Shown here: positions 33,785-45,600 of the stretch, one piece after another
How positions within the stretch are numbered: position 1 is the stretch's first letter
Layout of the letters: each line of letters begins with the position of its first letter
Assembly: GCF_040115645.1 (NCBI RefSeq)
Contig: NC_089572.1
Coordinates: forward strand, 2,046,001 to 2,110,000
Length of the DNA stretch: 64,000 nucleotides
Origin: Euwallacea fornicatus
Taxonomy: Eukaryota; Arthropoda; Insecta; Coleoptera; Curculionidae
Reading direction: 5' to 3'
Position numbers and translations under genes: made by a program
The notes under the pieces: generated by a model
Database searches by the model: none
What the model was told of the DNA's origin: nothing
Seen by the model: only the letters and a program-made list of their open reading frames with translations

Positions 33785-36132
33785 CTAGCCCTTAACTAAA
33801 TCGTTGTAGTAGGCAGTAATAGAAAGCTGCCTTTGATTTATGAAATTCTGCTCGATCTCCACATCTTTCCCTGCTCCTTGGACATTCACCAGCTGAAGGA
33901 AAATTTCGAATTAGCGTTTAATTTCGGACATAAAAAGAAACAATAACAAAAAAGATATTTCAAGACTGTTCCCAGAGATAACATAACACTAAACTTACCG
34001 TTGATGTATCGCTGTTTTTGGGCAGAAAAACTGCTACATTCTTGGAAATCTTTGTCGCTGTCGAAAAGAGTTTGGAGAACCCCTCTGGTTGAAGCATTGT
34101 TTCCAAGTCGTACGTTTCCTGGCTCAAGTAGTCCGTCCCTCCCCATGGTGGACTCAAAAACACCACGTTTGCCTCCAAGGTGGGCGCCAAAGTAAAGAAA
34201 TCGCCCACGATAAACTTGATTTTATGCGCCACCCCGTAGACTTTAGCATTGTTTTTAGCCAGCTCTATTTTCTTGGGGTCGATGTCGATAGCAATCACTT
34301 TCTTACAAGTAAAAGCGAACTGGATGGCGTTGCCGCCGGCGCCGCAGAAGCCGTCCACTATGACGTCACAGTAGCAGCGTTCCGCCAAGTGTTTGGCGAT
34401 TATTTCCGGCGTAACGGAGTACCAACTCTCCTCATCCATCTTAATACCCTCATCGAATTTTCTGAACAGTGAAAATCTTCGAAACCAGAATTTCTGAATT
34501 TTGGTATTAGCCTCAACTTCTGGAGGAAACGGAATTTTCTGCTTGTAGTTTATGGATCTAGTTGCCAACCGTATGACGTCCTCGGTTTTAAAAACCTGAG
34601 TTCTAATCTCCCTGGTTTCAACCTGGTCAGTTGTAATCTCCTCACTAAGATTAGGAACCACATCTTCAAAGTTGTGGATCTGAGTCTCAATGACTGTTTC
34701 TTCTTCGTCAGTTACGTCTCCGTCATCCTCAGACCAAATGTGCTTGCTCCCTACGCTCAAATTGAGCTGATTGTCATGGTGCTTGCTCTGATGATGTTTA
34801 TATTGCACTCTTCCAGTAATAGCGAGTATCGAATCTCTTTCCACGTATTTTAGACCAATTAAGTTTAAAGTAGCCTTCAGTTGTTCTTTAGAGAAGCACT
34901 TCGAACTCAACGGATATCTATAACAACTAAGAGAGGTGTTAATATATTTAAAATTCTTAGTAAATGGTTTACTTAAGTAGTAAAAAACTTATTAAAAAAC
35001 CAACTTACTTAAAATCTTCTCCCTCACTGCTAGACAGTGAACTCACAGATGAGCTACTGCCGCTGTTGCGACTGCTTCTTCTACCCAACGAACTCTGAGT
35101 GGTGTGAGTAAGGTTGGTTATGGAGTCTACAGTTTTACTCGAGTGATTACTAGCATGAGAGCCGCAGGTCGAGCTGAGGCTCTCGTTATCTACAGTTTGG
35201 CACTTAGTGCTCAAAGACCGCAGTTGATTCAAATCCTCGGATGTCTTTTTAAGACTCGTACCTCCAATTTCTTCCAATCCAGAGTCACTCGACTCTGGCG
35301 CAGGATCGGAGGATTGCACTAAACACTTAGTTTTTAACTTAAGGTAGGCCCTCCATCTGGTCATCCAAGTGGTCGAAACGAATCTTCCACCTGCAAAATT
35401 GGTGTGTTAAGAAACTTCGACTTTTAAAAAAATTTTAAAAAGATAGAAGAGATGAAATTTTATTTCAAATTCATCTTAACATTTGAGGAGGTTTGAAATA
35501 GAGGTAGGGTTGAAGGGGTTCGTTGTTAATTGAAATAAAGTGCTGTATGTGTTCTTCAATATCAGAAAATTTAAGATTAATGTGTAGGTTTACATCAAAG
35601 AAACTCTACGGAATATATTAAAATTTTCTGATTTCCAAACTGAAGTGTAGAATGTTGTTTTATTTATTATATTAAACCCCTTTTATCACAAATACCCTTC
35701 CACAGTATACTTCCTATATTTCCAGCCATCAATAATTTTATTCGAACAAATTTGCTTACCATTTTGGGTCCAGTACTTGAACCATCCAGAGTCTTCCTTT
35801 GCAGCGCTATAAGCCTCATTTAAAGGTACAGCAACATCCAAACCCATAGGTTTAGAGCTATCAATTTCGTTAGGCAGATCTTGCTCAACTGTGGCTGTTG
35901 AGGCATGCTTAAACTCATGTGGGTCACTGGTCTTAACAGAGCCACTTCCCTGACGTTGTTGGCGGTTTTTCGCCCATGCCTTTTCAATATCAGTGTAGCA
36001 ACTGAAATATTTTTCAACTTCGGCAGAAGTATTTCTGAAAAAAAAGAAAAGTTAAAAAAATGTTCGAACAAACAATTTTTAAATGTACTTGAAATTCTCT
36101 TGGACTAAACCGTGAGGCGGTGGGCTAATCAT
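33785..36132 (-). CDS. TGS1: Trimethylguanosine synthase, copy A (shortened N-terminal part)
   Basis: SAM-dependent methyltransferase that converts m7G caps of snRNA and snoRNA to the m2,2,7G cap. Exons 36132-36089, 36034-35760, 35390-35009, 34917-33999 and 33892-33785 join in phase to 575 residues. The catalytic domain in exon 4 is complete by eye: WFRRFSLFRKFDEGIKMDEE, VDGFCGAGGNAIQFAF (about 421-436), AIDIDPKKIELAKNNA and SPPWGGTDY (about 489-497, with the Trp that stacks on the cap). Compared with copy B, exon 3 lacks one intron plus about 28 flanking residues, and lacks about 100 residues before GEDFK. The missing parts are outside the catalytic domain. It has a start codon in a proper short first exon, so it is probably the copy still able to make a protein. 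Confidence 0.9.
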
Positions 36133-36205
36133 TTAAATTTTTTAGATTTAGAATAGGTGAATATGCACACATACTTATGTCTTTATGCCATCGAATTAAC
36201 ACACG

Positions 36206-36232
36206 AAACTACCGACTTTTGGTCGGTAGTTT
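36206..36232. promoter_or_regulatory. Perfect 11-bp hairpin upstream of TGS1 copy A
   Basis: aaactaccgac, a 5-base loop (ttttg), then gtcggtagttt, 74 bp upstream of the copy A start codon. It could be a hairpin in the 5' leader or a small transposon end. No function can be assigned. Confidence 0.5.
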
Positions 36233-36535
36233 GCGGTGTCCCTTTAAGTTAAGGAAACCTTGGAAATTTTTGAACAAAGGGTACTGTAAGTTTAGAGATA
36301 TTTATGTTTGCTAATTTTAAATAAAAACGGTGATTACTGATGTGGGAAAAATCAATTGAAAGTGTGTTCACTACACTCAGGTATAGATTTTTTTGAAAAT
36401 TGTGAGTCGGGGATGACAGGGTGGTGCAAGAAAATGTCGGATAAATTAATACAAAAACTTGTTTTATTGACAAAAAAGCCTCACAAACAATATAATACAT
36501 AGTAAGTAAACGTAAAATCTCTGGAATTTAAAAAT

Positions 36536-38263
36536 TCATTTCCCCAGCCGCGCCTTCCTCTCCTTCTCCATCTCACATGCCCTCGCCCAGCAGCTCTTGT
36601 CCAGTGTCTTTTTGCCCTCAGAAAGACACAGCAATCTGCTCAAAACTAACAAACAATGCAAATCCATTGCAGTCACCCCAGAATCATTCTGGCGCATACT
36701 GACAAACTCCTCTTGGGTTAAAGCTCGTACTTCATCAGATATTTCAAACTCATACTCAATGAGCTTGGCTTCTATTAAATATCTCCTGATATCTGTCAGC
36801 AACTGGGGCCTCAAAAAATGGTTTGCAGCTTCTAGAATCTCTTTAATAGTGCTGAGGCATGATGGGTCCGTGTGCAACGAGATGTGAGTATCTGAGGGTA
36901 ACAAGCTTTTGCCTTCAGAGAAGACAAGAAATGGAATGTCACAATCATAATCTATGGTGTAGTGACTGAAATCATATTTGACTTTCTGGAACTTTATAGT
37001 ATTAGATAGGGCAGAGACATTTTGTACTCCTGTAGAGTCCAATTTGCCTTCTTGCATCTTTGTTTCATCCAACACAAAGTGAGTGTTTTTTGATAGTTGC
37101 AGTAGGCCACTGGTCACTCTATTGCAGTCATAATCTTTCTTAGGAGTAAAAGCTAGAGTGTTCATGTTTTCTAATGTGAAAGGTAAATAATGGCTCTTGG
37201 TAACAAGCAGTTCCAAAATTTTATAAAATTCCACAACATAGTCTAGATCATCAAAAATTGGCACTTTAGAGATGTTTAGTGAGAACTTTCCTAAAGTCAA
37301 AAAATCTTTCCGGAGATACACTTCAGAAATTAGGTGGCAAATGAGGTACTCGGCACTCAAAGAGTCTCCCATAAGAAGCTGTGTGAAAAGAATATGCAGC
37401 TGTTTTTTTGTGTTTGAAAAATCGAAGGAATTTGGGTTGTGATTGAAGTATGACAAAGGCTTGAAAGACACAACGTGAATTCTTGGCACTAAACTACCAG
37501 GAGGATTGTGAGTTTGCGCCTCTATGTCATTCTCTTCCTCATTGTCATTAGAAGAATCAAGCAATGTCTGCACACTTAAAAAACCTACAAACTCAATCTC
37601 ATCATTGAGTTTTATTGATTCATAATCCTTGTAAAATTTCGCATGGCAAACTTTAGCATCATCATTACTTAAAGGGTGATTGAGCAAATGCTGCCTTGAC
37701 AGAAATGGAGTTTTCTCACTTTGCTCTGGCTTTTCTGCCAAATGTGACTGTTGTTTTTTTGACGAATTCTGCCCTTGTTTATCACTGCAAACATCAACAT
37801 CCATGACTTCCTCAATGCTCCTTTTTGAGGCTTTTTTTGGCCTGGAATTAGATGATTCACTGATAGATGTATTATTCTCTTTCTCATGTTGTTGCACCCA
37901 AGAATTCAAACCAGGAACCGAAACGACCACATAACAATGTCGGTCACCCATTTTCATACTATCATAGTCGATGTCTTCCCCATATTTGGTCAGAGCTCCA
38001 TCTCGGTATTTGCCTCTACATCCACGAGATCTTTTTTCACTGTCTGTGACATCATAACTGTCCATGTAAATTTCGGAACCGTACATGTCCTGCACCATTC
38101 CGCGAAATCTTACCAGGGTGCCATCCCTAAATTGGTGCCCTTCAGTTGCGTTGATGAGGGGCACCTCGAGCCATGCTTCGTTTTCAAGATATTGTAAGTG
38201 TTCCTGTTCGTTTAGAAGCCATTCGTCGATGGAAATATTGTGGATATTCATGATTTTTAGCAT
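36536..38263 (-). CDS. MCMBP: MCM-binding protein
   Basis: Nuclear partner of MCM2-7 family complexes (plant homologue ETG1), involved in MCM assembly or unloading and sister-chromatid cohesion. One uninterrupted exon of 575 residues, against 642 in human. Family blocks: the early OB-like VRFRGMVQDMYGSEIYM, GKYRDGALTKYG, YVVVSVPGLNSWV, and the C-terminal ARACEMEKERKARLGK end. The middle (about 130-190) is Ser/Lys/Glu-rich, with a likely nuclear-targeting patch RPKKASKR. A second in-frame Met lies 4 codons downstream (position 38251), so the exact start is uncertain. The lack of introns, unlike its neighbours, could mean an old retrocopy or intron loss; no poly-A tail or flanking repeats remain. 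Confidence 0.92.
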   Translation of the reverse strand: MLKIMNIHNISIDEWLLNEQEHLQYLENEAWLEVPLINATEGHQFRDGTLVRFRGMVQDMYGSEIYMDSYDVTDSEKRSRGCRGKYRDGALTKYGEDIDYDSMKMGDRHCYVVVSVPGLNSWVQQHEKENNTSISESSNSRPKKASKRSIEEVMDVDVCSDKQGQNSSKKQQSHLAEKPEQSEKTPFLSRQHLLNHPLSNDDAKVCHAKFYKDYESIKLNDEIEFVGFLSVQTLLDSSNDNEEENDIEAQTHNPPGSLVPRIHVVSFKPLSYFNHNPNSFDFSNTKKQLHILFTQLLMGDSLSAEYLICHLISEVYLRKDFLTLGKFSLNISKVPIFDDLDYVVEFYKILELLVTKSHYLPFTLENMNTLAFTPKKDYDCNRVTSGLLQLSKNTHFVLDETKMQEGKLDSTGVQNVSALSNTIKFQKVKYDFSHYTIDYDCDIPFLVFSEGKSLLPSDTHISLHTDPSCLSTIKEILEAANHFLRPQLLTDIRRYLIEAKLIEYEFEISDEVRALTQEEFVSMRQNDSGVTAMDLHCLLVLSRLLCLSEGKKTLDKSCWARACEMEKERKARLGK

Positions 38264-41200
38264 TAAAATCGTAACTTTATTTTCGGAGTGTTTATTGAAA
38301 AAAAGTGAGGTTTTGAACCAATTTTCGCGGGCAAAATTGAGACAAAAACGTCAAAAAATTGATCGGTTTAATGTCAGTATGTACCGGCAGAGGGAGCGAG
38401 TTTTTAAGTTTAACTGCGGGTATTTCGGTAACCACGGTAGATGCGAGAGCGGTTAAATTAGGACAAAGGTGCGCAATTTTGAGTTTAAGAATTTATTCTT
38501 TGGTACAAAATTAAAAAAAAAGAGTCCAGAGAAACTTGTGTCCGATCTCGATTGGAAGCGACATTACAGGGTGTTAAAAGTTAAGAATAAAATTGGTTTT
38601 TGTTTTATTGCGCTTGATCTACTGCAGATAGGGGTTTCAAATTTTATATGCAAAATTAGCAATAGGCGCTGCTTAATATGACACTGGGTAGGCCCCAACT
38701 ATTATAGAGAGCAGTGTACTTTATGGTGTCCATAAAATCCATTACAAAAATTTGCTCTTGCGTCACTGGCAGATTTTAATGTTTTTCTGAAGTTCTTTAA
38801 TCTATTACCTAAATTTTATCCCTCTTCATTTTTGGTCGAATTTTATTAATTCTAAGATTTTCGACAGTTAGTACTAGTTTGTCTTTTATTTTGCACCATG
38901 ACGGACAAGAACCTTCAAAAACTTGCTATAGAAATATAACCGTTAATAAAGGATAAATGTTTTTCACGACGCACCAGATATATTTCTATCGTCATTTGTT
39001 TCAGAGTTATGTGTGGTAACTTTGTGAATTTTAAAAGTAAAAAAACGTTTATCTTTTGTTTTGCATCATGGCGAACAAAAATTTTCCAAAGCGGCTTGTG
39101 AGAAAATCTAAAAAGCTGCGTTTCGAACTTTAGGCACTAGATGGCGTATCGTTGGAAATGCTTTTTTAAGCGCTTTCTGAAAATCTGAAAATTCACGCGT
39201 CCATAAGAATTCACTAAGTTATCACACAGAATTGGTCATAAACGACATTTTGGGAGCGTCACAGCATTCAACATTATAAATGACCGAAAGAAGGCTTTAG
39301 CGTTACGAACACTTTGATTTGATTTAGAAATTACAGGACAAATTGCATTATTTGACAAATGCAGTTTTTGATTTTTTTCTCATGTTTTTCGAAAATATCT
39401 TTGCATATTTTCACATTTTTGGAAATGCCTCTGAATGCTTTTCTTGAAATGCCGTTCAAAATATGAGACTTGGGAAAGGAGAAATCTTATTCTCAGCCAG
39501 TTTTAATTGAGAATAGTCCACAATGAGTGATTTTTAACGGCAAAAATGTCAACTTTTCTTTTGGGAAGCTTGATGAAAAAGTGTCGTGAGCAAAATGGGG
39601 AAATATCAAAAATATCAAATTAAATCAGTTCAGTATAAGTATTTACCCATATAATCCAACTGCAGCAGGCATCTTTGTTTCACGCTCACGATTTAAAATG
39701 AAAACGGGAAAAACTTGCGTAGCAGAACCACCACGAATGACCGTTTGCTCTTGTGAAGGATGCGCATCAACTGAAGAACCAACGCTGGATAATCGTGTAC
39801 CTGCTCGGTACTTCGGTACTACCCTCCAATTGGCAGAAAATGTGCGGCTTAAGGGCGTAAAAAGCTCTAACCGAACGAGGACGGATATAGTCCTCTTGCG
39901 TCAATTATCAACGCTTTTCTCGTAGGGCCAAAAAGTGAGTCCGTCGTTATCTGAGAGACTTATTCCATCAGATTTTAAAGCTAATCTTTCGGATAACTCC
40001 GTAATGTCTCGATTTCCCACAAATGGCTTTAATGACCAAAGGACATACCGATGATTTATGAAATTAGTGTTTTTTTAGCATGACGCGCTACATACAGTAC
40101 CGACCTTGGGAGGGTGACGGAGTTGATCTAGAGTCCACGGTTCCAAACTTGCCAAGATCAACCCTGGCTCTACAGTGAAAAATGTAAAAATTTCTGTTAA
40201 ATTTGGAGTTACAAGACTTTATTATACCATACACACGTACGTCAACATTTCGTAATTTTTAGGGGACGCAGTAATGCTTTTCGTCGATGTTAATTTAAAT
40301 TTGAAAGACAAATTTACTTAGCGATTTTGACGCTAATACCTTATTTTAAAAGAGCTTACGCAGAATTTCATAACGCATCAAAAACAGCTCTTTGTTATTT
40401 GTTTCTGATGCCTATGCGAACTTTGGAAGTTCGAAAAAGTTTATCTTTTATTTTGCATAATAAAAGGCAAAAACCTTCCAAAACCTCTTAAGACTAAAAT
40501 TTCAAAAACTTAATTTTGCGCTTTAAAAACGAAATAATGACGTCAAAGCCTATATCTTTAAAAATATTTCTAAGCGCTTATGAAAATGCGAAAATTCCCG
40601 AGTGTTCATTAAAATTTCCAAAATTTTTATCTTTTTTTGATCAAACTGATTTAGCGCTGGAATTGAAAATGGTTGAAACTTCATCATTACAATTCTTCCC
40701 GCACTGTGTTGCGGCTTTGTCGTATTGAAAATCTCACGTTTGGACTTTTAACGCTCATCATCACTTTTGTTTTTTTCTAATAGGTGCCATAACGGGTCTT
40801 AATATTTTTTATCTAATTTTATTTCTCACGGCGATCGCTTATCACATATTAAGGTTCGGCCTTACAGTTTAATAAAAATATACTCTTAGCAAAGGGTACT
40901 TTGGAAATAACAAAATAAAAAGTAAGGAAAAACATAAATATGCAAGAAGTGTCTGAAAGATTTATTCTTCACTTTCAAGCACTGTTCTATGTGTGTTTTA
41001 ACATTCCTCATTGATATTAAAAAGTTCCCTTTTCTCATTTTAGTCCCTAAAATCAAGATGATCTTCCGTGGCTCATTAATACCTAGGAGTATTTGTGAAT
41101 GAGGTTTTTCATTGTTCCCATTTGTAATGACCAAATAAGGAAAAATTAGCACTCACCAGCTTTAAGACGGGGCATATAAGAAAAAACGAAGCGAATGATG

Positions 41201-42160
41201 ATTGCCGAAAATCAAAACCTCCAATTTTATGTATGGCATCGTCGCATTGTAGAAGAGAAAAATTGCCTCAATTACCAAATAAACTGAAGAAAAAATAACA
41301 ATATTTCCTAAAGTTTCATGTTTGCAACATTTCCGGAAATAAAGAATTTTTTTAATTCTAACAATACAAATTAGTGAAATCCAATTTGCCCGACTTTGCC
41401 CCCATTTAATCAACCTCGTGTCCTAAAATGAGAGAATCCTCATGGTTCTGTTCCAAAAATAGACGTCTTGTATAAGCCTGGACGAACAAACCAACTTCGC
41501 ACAGACACCTTAATTCTTAGAATAGCCAACCGCCTAAGGCGACTCGAGGGTCTTTGGACAGGACATAGGCCATAAACCGTTCTTTGTTAACGTCAACCGA
41601 ACTTACGACTAGGTAAATTTCAGACAAAAAGGGCTGTAAACTAGCTGCAGGTTTTGAGCTTAAACTGGGGCATTTACAATTTTTTCTAGACTTTTCCTGA
41701 TTTTAATGCGAAATATTCATACCTGTTCTGAAGTGCAAGGTCATTTGTGTTAAAATCAGATACATTTGCTAACGTCTTAAAGACTAAAATGATAATTGTA
41801 ACCCAAGCGTATCGACGATCGAATTTGATAGAATGCAAAGAATTTAAGTATTGAATCAATATTTTAAAATATACAAAATTTCTCTACTTGCGAAAATACC
41901 GCGAGTGTTTTTTAACATCAGGTTTGTCGAAAATTTGGACATACGCTTACGTAACATGTATGTATGTGTGTGATAACAATGTTGTTTCATTGTAATTCCT
42001 CTACGTGTAGCAACCAAAAACTAGATATATGAAAATGCAGTAGAAGCATGAACAATTGAAAATTTTCCTATGAATAACGACCTTCTTTCTGATGAACAGG
42101 GTTTTAAAAACTGCTTAATTCAAGTCGAAATATAGAAAATTCTGATATCCAGTGTTCCAT
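38264..42160. other. Gene-poor block of decayed dispersed repeats
   Basis: 3.9 kb without a supportable gene. A repeat of about 130 bp occurs at least at 39047-39230 and 40440-40620, with a shorter copy at 38877-38940. Each starts 'gttt(a/g)tcttttrttttgca' and runs on to 'gcgctt...gaaaat.(t/c)gaaaattc'. A 75-codon frame at 39698-39925 and others here show no family resemblance. This is probably a graveyard of an AT-rich transposon. Confidence 0.55.
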
Positions 42161-42440
42161 AGTGGTACGTGCATTGACAGTGGCGTTGCCCCCAGCAGCT
42201 ATTTTCAATCACCACCTCAACTATGTGTGGAATTGCGCCTATACAATCGATATAGGCGCAATCTGTCAAAAATGCTAGCTTGGCGGCATTTTAACAATCT
42301 CTTAAATACTTATAAAAATGTTCTTAATGTTAACATTTCCTTTGAATTCCCTGAATAATTTGTTTACTATTAACTGTTAATTGACATAAATGATAAAGAT
42401 GGAATTTCAGTATCACAGTTGCATTATATTGGCGAAATAA
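42160..42440. repeat. Duplicated 3' flank of TGS1 copy B
   Basis: Partner of the segment at 33325-33545. It carries an extra palindromic word, 'gcgcctatacaatcgatataggcgc', around 42236-42260, which is absent from the copy A side. Confidence 0.7.
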
Positions 42441-42681
42441 TGGTACAGTTGAAATATAAAGTTTTGTTTTTACAATTAAAGGAGAATTCCAAAATGCAAC
42501 TTCTGGCGGACAAAGTTCAAAGCAAAGAAAGCAAGTTAACAAATTTGATAATAACCATTTAAGGTCGTGATTTTGCTATTTCCTCGTCTTGGTCTATATT
42601 TCAGCTGTTTTTCGCTGTTCGCAGTGGCCTCATCGCTAGTTTTATGTCCCGATATTGCCGTGTCCCTATGAAAAGCTGCTT

Positions 42682-45600
42682 CTACTCCTTAATTAAATCG
42701 TTGTAATAAGCGGTAATAGAGATTTGTTTTCCATTTATGAAATTTTGTTCGATCTCCACATGCCCCCCAGCTCCTGCGGCATCCACCAGCTGAAATCAAA
42801 AATGAAATATCTAAGTCGCGCCAAAGGTGACTTAAAATTAAACTTACAGCAGAAGTATCGCTATTTTTGGGCAGAAAAGCCGCTATATTCTTGGAAATCT
42901 CCGCCGCCGTGGCAAAGAGCTTGGAAAACCCCTCTGGCTGAAGCATTTTCTCCAAGTCATATGTTTTCTGGTTAATGTAGTCCACCCCTCCCCATGGTGG
43001 ACTCAAAAACACTACGTCTGCCTTCAGGGTGGACGCCAAGGCAAAGAAATCTCCCACGAGAAACTCGATTTTATGCGCCACTCCGTAGACCTCTGCATTG
43101 TTTTTAGCCAGTTCAATTTTTTTAGGATCGATGTCGATGGCGACCACCCTTTCGCAAACAAAAGCGAACTGTATGGCGTTACCCCCGGCGCCGCAGAAGC
43201 CGTCCACTATGATGTCACAGCAGCAGCGTCTTGCTGCATGTTTGGCAATTATTTCAGGAGTAACAGAGTACCAGCTCTCCTCATCCATCTTAATACCCTC
43301 ATCGAATTTTCTGAACAGTGAAAATCTCCGCAACCAGAATTTCCGAATTTTGCTGTTGGCCTCAATTTCCGGTGGATACGCGACTTTCCTTTTACATTTT
43401 TTGGATCTTTTATCACACCGTCCGACGTCCTCGGTTCTTACCACCTGAGTTTTAATGTCTCCAGTTTTAACTTCTTCAATGTTAATCTTCTCACTAAGAA
43501 GGGTAACAGTTTCAAGGTCATTTAGGTGAGGATCAATAACTGTTTCTTTCTCGACGGCTACATTTCCATCATCGTCGAACCAAATATGCTTGCGTTGGAC
43601 GCCCAAATTGAGTTGATTGTTTTGATGCTTGATGTGCCGAAACTTATATTCAACTTTCCCTGTAAGAGCGAGTCTCGAGTCTCTTTCCGTGTATTCTATT
43701 CCAATCAAGTCTAAAGCAGCCTTCAATTGTCCTTTGGAGGAGAAATTAGAGCTAAATGGAGACCTACAAAAAAGAAGGGAAGCGTTAGTATATTTAAAAT
43801 TCACAGTGAAAGACTGGAAAAGATTTTAAATTAATATTTGTATGATACAGGGTGTCTTAAATCAATGCTTATCGTATGTTATATGTGCGTTTACGAATAA
43901 TTTAGTAATAAGTTTAATGTAGAACTAGCGTATGTTGAGCGTTGGTTTTGGAATACTACACATACCCGCAAATTTAAAAGAAAGATTGCAACTGTAGTTT
44001 ATTTCTTAATTTTATTATTTTAGAAGCTTTGAATGTTAAAGTTGGCAATTTTTGCTGTTCAAAACCGGGAAGGAGCGTAAGTTACATTGATTGAGGAATG
44101 AGACTGATTGTCTCAAAAACTGCTCGATGGACTCATTAGAAATAACGGAAGACGGATGACTGCAATTGTAGAAGTAAAAGAAAACCTTAGTAATCAAGTT
44201 ATTTTGTTCAAAACCAGTATTCTGTCCGAGTGTGACATCTTTGAGTTACCTTTTTTTCGAATGGTTTTATATACTACAACTTTTCTAAAGTATATTTCTA
44301 TTACTTCACTGAACACCATGCAAAGAAATTATCCACAAAATATTAATATCATGTGTGCTCTACACAGGATAGTTAGATTTCATGTCTGTTCTTTTCAGTC
44401 TGCCGCTGCGTGCATTTATTGCCATTCAGTTGACAGGTAAAAAACTCAATAGCCCCGTTCGTCGGTTAATAGCCGTGCATGGTTTGGGAATACCGGAATT
44501 TCTGCTTAATGACACAATGGGAGCTCGTGAAATGTTTACTCCAAATTTCTAACAATTATACCACAGTTGTAATTTTTACCTGAACACTTTTTTTAAAATA
44601 TTTCGAAGCATGTCATTATGCATTAGTTGTCAGACACCCTATACAAAAGTTTGGTCCAACTCACTTCGGTTTGCCAACACTAGATAGCGAATCACACCGT
44701 CTACCAAATGACGTAGGTAAGCCCATTGTTCTCATCAGTGCAGAATCAGCGTCTTTGGTTGTTTTGCAATCGTAAGAATCATTCCCCTGTAATCTGTAAG
44801 AAATAAACAAAATTTCTAGTTACTATAGGCTTGTTTTTCAATTAGACTATATTTTAAATCGAATAATAAAGTTGTTATACGGGCGTAAACGCCTAGAAAG
44901 GTGATAAATGCGAGAACGTTCTGGATACGAATATGCCATCACTACGTTGTGAAATTTTCTTTTCTTTAACCGTGTGTGCTTTTTTACTGTGGCATCACAA
45001 ACCTTTATTTATTGAGAAAATTTCACCGTTTTCGCACTTATGGAAAAATAAATCCAGGGAAAAATTCCTTTTTATTGACAAAAGCAAGCCAATTCTTTAT
45101 TTGTTAATTATCAATTTGTTAATACTTAAAACGTTGCTTTATTTACGTGGTTTGGGCAAAACATTAAATTGAAAACATTTGATAAAAATTACAAGGTGAT
45201 AATGAGAATTAAAAACATTCTTGCACATGGAGTGCTACTCGACATATATGTAGCGCTATTTGAGATTCTGAAGTTGAATGCAGCCCGAAATCGCCGAATC
45301 TGCATTTAACGCTAAAATATGCCCCATTCGAAAATAAAATTGACATGTCGACCCTAGTTCAAAATAAGCCAGGTGCAAAGTTTCAATGGTACATCCTGTA
45401 CATGTATCGGGCGTAACACATCATCCTAGAGATATTTCAGGGAGCTATAGCAGCCTGTAAAATAATTGAAAAATACTAATAGACCTATGGTCAAAAACGC
45501 ACCACTTTCCATATACAGGATGGCAAAGTCTCGCATATACACAAAAACACGATTACCTAAAATCCTCTCCTACTCCGTCGCATTCATCTCTTTCAATGAT

